Positions 48,201-60,200 of a stretch of DNA of 64,000 nucleotides are shown here, piece after piece. Numbering within the stretch: position 1 is the first letter of the stretch; each line of letters starts with the position of its first letter. Source of the DNA: Petrosia ficiformis (taxonomy: Eukaryota > Porifera > Demospongiae > Haplosclerida > Petrosiidae); the NCBI GenBank assembly GCA_947044365.1, contig OX345636.1, positions 47,842,896 to 47,906,895 of the forward strand, given 5' to 3'. The notes below the pieces were generated by a model. That model was given only the letters and a program-made list of their open reading frames with translations, was not told the origin of the DNA and ran no database searches. Position numbers and translations under genes: made by a program.

Positions 48201-51200
48201 AATTTTCAAAAACAGACCTTTTCCTGAAAAATAATTTTGATGAAACGGTTACTTTCAATCGCTCGTCAATCCTACATTTTGTACAGGAAGTCAATGATAT
48301 TTGTTATCCAGGAAGAGTGATTACTAATCTTCTTAGATACATGTACCAAATTGCATTGACGTCCTGTACAAAGTTGTGGAATGAACGATTGAATGTAAGC
48401 AATTGATGAAAATTATTTTGCGAGACAAGGTTTCTTTTTGAAAATTAGGTCCCACATCTTTATTGAGTGTAAAATCTTAACATCTCGATAAAATTGTTTT
48501 CATGACAGCTCAATGGAGATTGGTAATTTATTATTGCATGGGATGTTTACCGTTTTTAGCTGTACATTTTTGGTTGTAAATATGGAATTAAGTATGACTT
48601 CCCTTTTCCAAAGAATGTCACATAACAAGTCCCTTTTTATGTTATCAGTATGTTCGCCAACTGAATCAGTTGACATTTCATTGTCAATTTGAAACTTCTA
48701 GTTCTCAATTACACACACACATATTTATATAGTTACACATATTTATAAGGTGTAATAATTATTGTAATTATGAAAGTCCATGTTTGTATATTTTTCTGGG
48801 AATTATGTTTGAAGAAACTTTTCTGTTAATTAGACAATTTATGGTATAATTATAACCATGTTTGTGATAATTAACAATAATCTAGTTTAATAATTTTAAA
48901 TATGACCAAAAGATACACTAACAGCCTACCATGTACATCATAGCAGGCTTCTATGGTCATTATAAAGCCATTACTAGACCTTAAACCATAGTACCTTTAT
49001 TGGATGTAATAATACTACTAATGATAATATAATAACTGATTCAATGACTATATTGTTTGTTTTCTATTTTCATTTAATTTTTGACAAATTCTTTGATGTT
49101 GGTCAAATTTGCATACAACTATATCATTATTCTAGGCCTATATATTAAATAACTAAACCATTTCTGATGTTATGCGGGCTTTGGGTTAATTTTGTAATGG
49201 AAATGTGTTGTTTTCTTTCACCTAAATCAACTCCCACACTCCATGTTTTTATGAACTCCCACCTTCCTTAGTTTGCACACAGCAACACTCTTATAAATTT
49301 CATTATCATGTACATGTACGTACATATACATATACATATACATATACGTGTACATATACATGTACATGTACATGTTCACGTACATGTACATGATATTATA
49401 TAATATATAATTATTATATATTATATATTATATAATATCATCAAATTCACCCTGTTCAATTGTCATTGAGTAATAATAATATTACAATTATAATTAATTA
49501 TAATTATATACGTACATGTATGTTTAAAGTGATAATGTGGTATTTACTCATTTAAATTTAATATCGAAAATGTTGAATTAAAATATTGTATACTTGAATT
49601 ACAGTGTTTTGGTATTAAATTTAGGGTGTAATCTGGATGGATATATGGGATATATACATGTATGAATGGGAATGTATAATATGTACATGTATGGATGGAT
49701 GGATGGATGGATAGATAGATGGATGGATGGATGAATGGATGGACAGATTGATGATTGGATGGATGGATGGATGGATGAATAGATAGATGGATGGATAGAT
49801 GATTAGATGGATGAATAGATAGATGCAGTGATGATATTTACATGTAGGTACATATATGATAGTTGTGTCAGAGGATATGTACAGTGTATCATGTACAAAT
49901 ATAGTGGTGTGAATATTTCAGATCCAATAAAAAGGGATGATTAGAATCGTTAACAATAGTTCCAATATCAAACATTATGTCATTATGTGGAGGTGGTATA
50001 ATACCATCTTGAGGAAGTGTCTTGGATCTTTACATGCATCGGGAAACTGCAAGGAAATGAAGTAAAACATAATCCAACAAACACTTTCAGCATTTTAACT
50101 CTAAAAGGTAATATAACGAGCAAATATTGGCAGCCATTATGACATTTATATGTGTATATACTGGCAAGTAGAATCATGAGCCAACATTAGCACGAAATAA
50201 ATCATGTGATGTATCCGTTTACTTTCAACAATGAATGAGTATTGCTTTTAATGTGAATTACATGTTATACATACATGTACATGTAGTTTCAGTTAACCTG
50301 TTCACACAGGTGAATGAGATGTTTGATTTGGACCCAGCCAGCTGGGCTACCTTGGTAGCTCAGTTGGTAAGAGCATCTGTCCGGAGTGAAGAGTGTCGTC
50401 GGTTCAAATCCCACCTGAGGCAACTCATTTTTCTTTTTTTCATTTGCCTCCAGGTGGCTGTCTTTCTCATCTCAAGTCATCATGTGTAACTCAGCTATTA
50501 TAAACTCATTGCCATGGAAATGTGCAGACAAAGCTTGTGCTTAATACAATTACCCTGTCTATGTATACATATACAGTTTGGTTACCATAGTGATTGACCC
50601 ATAGTAGTGTACAGTAGAACCTCTCTATTATGAACACCATTGAGACCAATTAAACTGTCCTGATTATAGAGATTGTCCTCTTATCTGGAATGAATTTATA
50701 TTATAAAGTGGAGTTTGGGACATTTGAAGTGTCCTCATTTCAGGGAGCATAGGTTTCACTGCACTCTGCATTTACAATTTATAATAAGCTCTCAACATGA
50801 TTCTAATTAATATATATTTTTTGTCATCATTATTAAGCCATGTTTATCACCACATGTAACGTAAGCCAAGTATGTGATAACTTCCAGTCATGTCCATCTC
50901 GATGAACACTGTCTAATTATAATACGTATATATATATAAATAATAATAATATATAGATATTATATATATATATCTGTGTGGGAGATCTGATGTGGGGAGA
51001 GAGCCAAATAATTATTTAATGAGGTGATAGAATTTTTTTTTTAAATATCAAGATGCTACATGTACATGTATGTTTCATTCATTCATTCATTCATCCATTC
51101 ATGCATATATTTATTTATCAATTAATCAATCCATCCATCCATTTATCTATAAATCCATCCATGCATATAGAAGTCACAGTCTGTCTCCCACATGTATATT

Positions 51201-54200
51201 ATTATGTAACTTGACATTTTTAACCATTCTTACAAACCACAAATTATACCCTCCCCCTTCTTTCCCACACCATTCATACCAAACCCTGCTTTCTCTCCTC
51301 CAAAAGTTTTGATAGTGCAACTTCCAATAACCAAAAATATTCCACAAATGCATATGTGTATGTAGCGTATACCCTAGTGGTTTGGAAGGAATTTCTTATT
51401 GATACTAGCCTTACTGGAGCCTTTTAAATGAGTGGGTGTGTGTGGCTGCTATCAGGTGCTGTAGATAAATTGTGTGATGTGTTGGATAGTAATTAAATGT
51501 TTGTTTAGTGACATCTCTCAATGTGTGCTTGTGTGTGTGTCTCTGTGTATGTATATGTCTATATACATGTGCATATGTTTCTCTTGTAGGTCTATGTGTG
51601 TGTTTAACTGTTTATGTGTGTGTCTGTATGTGTGTATACATGTATGTGTGTGATGTGTGTGTTTGTGTGTGGTTGTGTACATGTACATGTATGTAAATCA
51701 AAATTTTAGTGATGTATTATATGCTTTTGTAGTATCATTGCCATTGAATAATAAACTTACTATATACTATATATATTACTATTGGATCAATAGACAGAGT
51801 TTTCAAAACAGGTAATTGAAGAGCTCACATACATGTATATACATGTATGAAGAATTTAATTTAATATTCAACACTTTATAATTAAGTACTTCTTAATTAG
51901 TTTCCAATTAATTACTATATTTGAATATTATTACGTATGTCATACTGTACATAGTGCTAAGGTAGCAAATTATTACCACTTACCATGTAAATAATGGTTA
52001 TATATTCAATGTAAAAGTCTGTGTGTGTGTGTGTGTGCATGTGCGCGTGTTTGTGTGTATGTGTGTGTGTATGCACTTGCGTGTGTCTATGTGTGTGCAC
52101 ATGTGTGTGTGTCTATGTGTGTGCACAAGTGTGTTTGTGTCTCTGTTTCTTACTAGATTTACACACTATGAATACCTAAAAGTTAATTAAGGCTGCCAAG
52201 TTGAAATTAAGTCAACAGACAGTGGGTTTTTTTTTTAAAGAAATACAACATACGTATGTACAATATTCACACAAATACATGTAAATGCATGTTTACATTC
52301 TCACATAGATATCCAATAATGGACATATAACACGTGACCTAAGTTGTGAGATCATTGCAGTTGAGATGCATAATAATTTTGAACAAATGCTTATTTTTTA
52401 ATGCTCGCTGTTCGACCATTTTGGAAGGAAGCCAAGGAAATGTAGCACCCAGTTAAGGTACCTCATTGATGCCAAATCTAATTTTGCTTCTTGTACAAAA
52501 TGGCTAAATAACAAGTGGATAAAATAAGCATTTGTTTAAAATTATTAAGTGACCAGCGTGGTGTTTTCACTAATTTCACATATGGTCAATCACTCACGCA
52601 CACACACACACACACATTATACAATAAAGGCATGCAAGCATAGAGACAGACTGATTGTTTACAATTAAAATGTTTTGTCACAGTTATTACAGCATTTCAT
52701 GTTAAAAGGAGGTTGAATATTCACAGTTAGCATTATGTAAACTGTACATAGTACTAAGGATATACACAACAACCTTTATGTGAACACATTGTAGTAATGT
52801 AATTAAAAGTGACCTCTTGGATCATTTTGATTCTGTGGTTAGGTTATTCAGATATGATACAGGAAACCATTGATATTTGTTATATAAAATGATGGATCTT
52901 CTTATGGCTTTCTTTTCAAAACTGCCAGCGAACTATTAAGTATAATCAAACATCGCAAAATGATTGACACACCCATGCTACTTAATGTATATGTATGTCT
53001 ACAGGGTAATACGAAGTTACCATTCAATAGTGTAATGATTGTTAAGTCTACATGTACAGATACATGTAGTTGTGAGTGTGTGTGTGTGTTTGTCTGTCTG
53101 TCTGTGTATATTTGTGTGTGTGTGTGTGTGTGTGTGTGTCTGTCTGTCTGTCTGTCTGTGTATATTTGTGTGTCTGTCTGTGTATATCTGTGTGTGTCTG
53201 TCTATGAGTGTACATGTATATCTATGTGTGTGTCTGTGAGTGTATGTTCTTAATCTACATAATCTACATGTATATACATGTACATGTACATGTATATAAA
53301 TCCTTCATATTTTGGATTGCCTATAATTAAAAATACTTATTTTTTGTTTATTAAATTATAATGATATTTATAGCCCATTGGGACTATTTGATATGACAAC
53401 TTAACTCACTAGTGGGAAAGACATCTTGGGAATATATGTATTGTTTGAGTTTTTGTTAGGTATTACTGACCTCATGTGAAATAAGACTATTTTAACACCA
53501 TTTAACAGACCACCTGAAGACTAAACAAAATTATAAATGAATTAATTATTTCAATAGTCGTGCATTCCTATGTTTTCTGTGATGACTCTTATCAAGCCAA
53601 TAATTTAATTAGTATGTAAACTAATAACTCATTAATAACTAACCACTTCCTGTCTAGCCTGGCTATATAAAAAAAAACTCACTGCATTACACAAGCTATA
53701 GTTCAACCAGGCTTGCACAAGACAGGCTTCCACTACTACTTGGTGTAAATAAAACAAATTTCAGTTTATCCCAACTGGATAGTACCAATAGTAGCTTCTT
53801 GAAGTAATTCTACATTCACAACTGCTGTGTACCTGAAAGAATAGACTGCTCTTGACTTAAGTGATAATCTCCAGTGATACTCAAGATTCAAGTTTAGGAA
53901 TTTGTCTTCATCATTTCTTGTAATGAGTGAGTCTGAGATGACTGCTGTCTGCGGTTGTACATATTATCATGGCCAACGGGTTCGTCCCTCGCCTGGCTTC
54001 TGTTCTCCAATTGTAAGTGACTACAGGAAATATTAATAAGACAATCCCAGTAATACAATATGCTAGTATACTGTAACTATTATTGATAATCTAAAGCTAC
54101 TTTTATTATTACTTAATCGCCATTTCTTGGTGTATGACCAATCTTGGTAAACATTTGTGGTCATTGTAGTAAAGCTCACTGCAGATATGGGATTAAATTT

Positions 54201-57200
54201 TTCATAATATAACTTAGACAAACTTTAGATACTATAATTATTTTCAACCACATAATAAGTAATTATTATTATTGACCTTCCTGCAACTGTTTCCCATTGT
54301 AGAAATATTATTAATTTTGTATAAAATTAAAGAAATTCGATGTAATAGTATTAGAATGTTCACATGTATCTTCAATGTACATACTTAATTATATCTGCAA
54401 TACATATAGATCGTAATGGTACATAATAGTTTTGTATCATGTTAAAATTAACTCAATGGCTATTCTCCATTAATTTTATATTTAAATGGATTGTATATTA
54501 CATACGTTATTGTCTGTGATGATTTATATCAACAACCATTAATTTGTTAATTATATAATTGTAACTCTCCTAAGATTACTAACATACATGTGTGTTTTGT
54601 TAAAAACGTAGTTTAACAAGTTTATAGTAATTAATCAAATAAAGGTACTAATTGTTACTAACGAACATACACACTTCTTCTGACTTGTTATCACAATATA
54701 TGGTATGTTAGAACCAAATTTACAACATGTTTGATATGCATACTATGCTTGTAATAACAACTTTACAAGCTACTTATAACTTTTTGTCAAGTACAGTTTC
54801 AAAAGTACCGTTATTTTAGTCATGCTTAGTTAGTGTTTTTGTATTTAACAGCATGCACCTACATGTACAGTTGTATAACTTTGAAATAGCGTTTTCCATA
54901 TTTCGTTTAGTTAACTGTTCATTAACCTATCACCATGGTTACAGTGTATATTGTTGTTATTGCTTTGGAGGTAGAAAAGTGTTTAAGAAATTTCAAACAT
55001 TGCGTTATTAATCCCAAAAAATTGAAGTTATTTCATATTTTTGTGTATTTTGACTTCAAACATTGTTTATGTTTAGTTATGAGGTTTCCACTGGCAACGA
55101 AACAAATCTCATGAGGGTTTCTTTTAATGTGTTTTGGCTGGTAAAATGTTTCTCTCTATTTCTCATTACGAGATAAATTGGCAAGAGGAAATACACAAAT
55201 AGATAGATGGATGAATGGATGAATGGATGGGTGGAGGGAGGATTGCATTGGCAATAAGATGAAGGAAAGGGAGGGATGGATGCTTCAATGTGTTCATTGG
55301 ACTACTGGATGAAGGGATATAAGAACGGTCTGTAATTTTTGTAGGGTATTAATTAAGAAGCTTTAAAAATCAGTTGTCTCTCTTTAAGAGTAAATATTAG
55401 GATAAACATGAATGAATTGATGAATAAATAAATGAGAGGATTGAATGAAATAGCTAATGGAAAAGAGAGTGAAAGAGGGAAGGATGAATGACATGTATGG
55501 TATGTGTACACGTAAAAATGGATGGGTGGATGAGATGGATGGATGGATGGATAGTTGGATGGATGGATAGATGGATAGATAGATGGAGGGATGGATGGAT
55601 GAATTGAGGGAGGATGGGTGTTGTAAAGGGAGAGTTTTTGTTGAAGAAACATATGTACATATAAAGATACTGAAGTGATATTAAATAGAGGAGGAGGGAA
55701 ACATATAAACATACAATGATATTTGAACTGTCAACTATATTTTATGTTTACTTGGTGTGTTATCAAATGTATCCAAAACAGTTGTTAATTTTCATAAAAT
55801 CGCAATTCAATAGTAATTTTATATTTTTACCCCACTGACTAGAATTCAATACCTGAGTGTTGATACTAGTACATATATGTACATGTATGTCAATTGTATG
55901 AAATCCAAGTATAACTTTAGAAGGTACTTAATTACATATGCTATGATATCGTCACCTCTAGCTCATAACATTTGAAGTACATGTAGTTATAATATGAGTA
56001 TTGAGTTTCTTGCACTAGATGTTTAGGCAACGGTATACGTGTTTTTAATAACAAAAATATTTAATTATAATTCCAGTTTGCTATCCCAATAACTATTACA
56101 ATGTAATTATATTGCTTTTGGAAAAGGTATCAATATGACTTATTTTATCAAATTAATGCTAACATGATTATTTTATAGACTGTGAAAATGCTTGTTGATG
56201 GACATGTACTAAGAGATATGTACATGTATATAGTGTATAATTAGGATGATTAATATTGAATTATGATAACATAATTATTTGATGGGCTGTGAGAATTTCT
56301 AATATATGTACGTATGTGTGTATACATACATGTACTGTATGTCAAATATCCAATTTTTATAATGATTATAGCTACATGTGTTTTTGATATGTTTGTGATA
56401 TGTTTTGTGTACATAGGTACACGAAACATGTACATTCGTGTACTAGTACCTGTGTACATGTGTGTATATGTACATAAATGTACATGTACAGTATGTATTA
56501 TGCATATATTCTTGAATATGCATTTATACATAAGTATAGAACATTTGTAGTTTATAGATACATGAACTTACATGACACATGGGGCATGAAATATGTTAAC
56601 TGGCAACCTTCTAACACATGTAACACTTCGTTATATCAATTAATAAACAGTATACAAACATGCGTTATTAAAATACATCAAACATGGTTACAAAGTCTTA
56701 TATGGATTAGGGAAGTGTAAACATCATTATGTAGGAGAGTGTGGGAGAAAGGTATTTAGTGGAGGTGTGTTATGACAGCCACTTTGTCTTTAATTGGCCA
56801 TAGTTTAGATAAGTAATGTTAAAATTTTAAAACTTCAGTTGATGAGAAACTCAGTTTGGTTTTGATCATATACTAACATGTAAACTTTCACCATTTTGAA
56901 AGGAAACCACCTCAATAAGATGATAGAGAAATCCTAAATACATAAATTAGTAGCTTCCTCTACAAAATAACGAACTTTGAAATCTTAATGTTTAGTCTAA
57001 TATAATATTTCCTGATTGACTGATTTTCTCATCATTTTTTTATTTACAGTTTGTAGAATTTATTTTAATTGATACTTTTCTCTTATCTCCAGATGTCTAG
57101 TATCACTGGTTCCACACATTGGTCCAGCATTCCAGACCCAGTTTCAAGCTACCCAGACCCTAATAATTTCACATCAGAACAAATTCAACGTCATGCTCTT

Positions 57201-60200
57201 AACACTCGAGACATGTATGAAAATGCATCCCAAAGTACAGGAAGTTCTGGCCATCGAAAAGAACTCAGTCCATTCTCTGATCATGGACGTAATTACCTCG
57301 AAAAATCACCACACTATCTTCCTCGCACATCATCGTCGATATCAAATGATGAGCATTTAAGTGAATCAATGGAGCCAGTCGAAATCCTCCGTGCTGTGCA
57401 ACATCCTTCCCGATTGATGGTCCCTCGTCATCACCAAAGACCTAACCAACTGCAATTTCAGTTCAGTCAGGAAAGTGACTACAATGGCCAATATGGTTCT
57501 AGTAGCACTTCCCTTCCATTTTCTCAGTCAACCGGTCATTCTGGTTATCATAGATCATATCGTAATGGAATTTACAAACCTAGTTCGCCTTCAAGTAGTG
57601 ACAATGCTAGTACTACTTCTTCTGTCCAAAATCGACTTGGATCAGGACCAGTAAGCCAAGCATCTTTTTCCTCTATTAGTTTGAGTCAATCTACCAGCTC
57701 TAGTCGCAGTGGTTATGTGTATAGGCTACCAAGACCATCTCTCACTGGAAGTAATCCAGGAAGTTCCACAAACCTCATCTCAACAAGACGTAATCCTTCT
57801 AAAGGAGAGTTGGCTCAGGTTGACTACAACCATCAACCAATGCCAAGGAAAGGATTTAGTCCAAACCACGAGAGTCATATGAGAATTGGAGACCACAGAG
57901 ACACAAGAAGGCCTAATAAAAGGACCGATGTTAAATCTGAGCGTGATTCTTTCACTCTCAAGCTGGACATGGTTATGTCAATGATGTCCGCGTTGTCTTC
58001 CACATCTCAATCAGATGCTGATGCAGCCAAATTGTTACTAGCTCTTTCCCAGTCATCAGAAACAAGTACTGTTCTTCGACAATCCATGTTCATCAATTTA
58101 ATACTCAAAATTCTTTACAATACAGAGCAGAAAGGTTCCAAGGAACATGGGGAGATCAGAATCAAAGCAGCCGAGGCTTTGCACAATATCGTAGAAGCAA
58201 ACAGTAACACACCTCAGCGCCGTTGTGAAAGGAGCGTCCTCAGTATACTCGGAAAAGTCCGATCTCATTGTGATATGCTGTTCGACTTCATTGCAAGCTG
58301 TCGAAATCAAGAACCAATTACGTCCGATCAAATACAAAGCCTACAAATGTACTGCAATAACCTCATGGCCTTATTGAGAAAGCTTTTTAAGTACTCTAGT
58401 GAGAAAGAGCTTCATCGTCCTGCCATTCTTAATCTAGGAGGGTTGCAAGCAATGGCTGAAGTTTTAATTGTTGATTACAAGCTTCCAGCCAGTCAAGAAA
58501 ATAAAAGGATTATCAGACACTCAGCTGATACAATTGCCATTACAATCACGATCCTTATCAATCTTACATATGGTGATGTCAACAACAAACTCTTTCTTTG
58601 TAACTTCCCAAACTTCCTCCCAGCTCTAATGTATCACATATGCTCCAAAGATGAGCAAGTGATGTCAAAAGGAGCACAAGTATTGCGAAATCTCTCCTGT
58701 AAAGCAACACCCGACATGAAAGAAGGTCTACTAAAATGCAACGCCGCAGTTGTGTTGATGGAAGCTGTTGATAATGCTAACAGTGAAACAGCTATCCAAC
58801 ATATAACAAGCGCTTTGTGGAATATATCAGCTCACTCTGTTGAAAATCGTCACAAGCTGTGCCGTACTCAGAATGGAATCGAGACCTTAGTTGGTCTTCT
58901 CTCTTACAACAGTCCTTCAGGAGCAACAGTAGTCATTGAAAATGTTGGTGGAGTCTTGAGGAATCTATCTAATGTAATCTCACAGGAGGAAGAGTATAGA
59001 CGAAGATTCCGTGAAGCAGGAGGTTTAGCAAAACTCATCCAACATCTAAAGTCACGCAACAGAACAGTGCTAGCCAATGCAACCGGTATACTTTGGAACC
59101 TTTCAGCTAGGTGCCCGGATAACCAAAAGCTGCTGTGGGACATGGGTTCAATACCATTACTGGATGTCCTACAATCCTGTAAGCAGAAAAATATTGCTGA
59201 AAATGCCCGAGCTGCTCTTCGTAATCTACTAGCATTTGGTCATAGTAATGGATGGACGACTGGTATCCCAACACCTCCGAGTGTGAAGTCCCATCGTGCT
59301 CACTCCAAGAGTACTCATTCGCTCAACCAGACTTCAAATGGAGATCTTATTTCAGGTCGACGTAGTGCACCTTATACATCCAATGCATATGGGCACAATT
59401 CAGCTCATAACTCAACTTCCAGTTTAAAAACTAACGACTCACGAAAAAGTCCCGATAAAAATGTTTTAAGAACAAATATAGACAAGCAGTCACCCAGATC
59501 TACACATAGTCATCACATGGTGCAATACAAGGGCAGTGAAAATTCCAGTGGGGATGATTCTTTCAATAGATATTCCACACCAAAATTTACTCGCGTTCTT
59601 TCTGCACCACAAACCAGTGAAGAGAGAGAGGAAGAATGGATGAACTACAGACCTAAACAGGAATCTCCTGAAATGGCTCAAAAGTTTCATCGGGGTTACA
59701 TCCCATCTAATCCTCATCCTCCTCCCCCTCAGCATAAAAAGAAAGTAACTTCTTCTCTTAACCAAATGAAAATGACAAATGGATCATCTTCATATCCGTA
59801 TTCACAGACTGAATCTCTTGATTCTGAATTCCACTCAATCGGTGCTGTTAGTCTGGGACTGAGTCCTCAACTCATAATGGACGGAGGTGGAATAAAGCCA
59901 TCAACATCTGGAGAAGTCACATATCATGACCTTGATATCGAGATTGATGATCAATTAGAGGACGAAAATCAACACTCCACTCACTTTAGACATCCATCAG
60001 CTGGATCTGAAAATTCGGAACAATTTTCACTTGCTGATCAATTTGCTCGCGACAGAGACAGCGTAAGACGATCTGAATATATTGCCCCCAACTCTTCCTC
60101 TCCAAACAAATTATCCCCTAATCTTCTCCAGCAGCATAAAGGTATATTTATGGACACTTCAAGAACTCATGGAACGAGTGGTTTAGCTCTGGATGGAACA

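Larger units (their letters stand above)
48157..57092 (+). other. APC intron 5 (8.9 kb)
   Basis: Phase 0. Contains two MITE-B copies, one SINE, a pogo-like MITE, several microsatellites and a probable alternative promoter and first exon at 53664-54012. The final AG is at 57091-57092 after TTTTCTCTTATCTCC. Confidence 0.85.

Noticed and set aside
53898..54012. Reading the alternative exon as an internal exon with an acceptor at 53896-53897
   Set aside because: It would require an upstream phase-2 donor, whereas exon 5 ends in phase 0; a first exon fits better.
57069..57092. Extending APC exon 6 upstream of 57093
   Set aside because: The preceding bases TTTTCTCTTATCTCCAG are a textbook acceptor and the upstream frame has no ATG.
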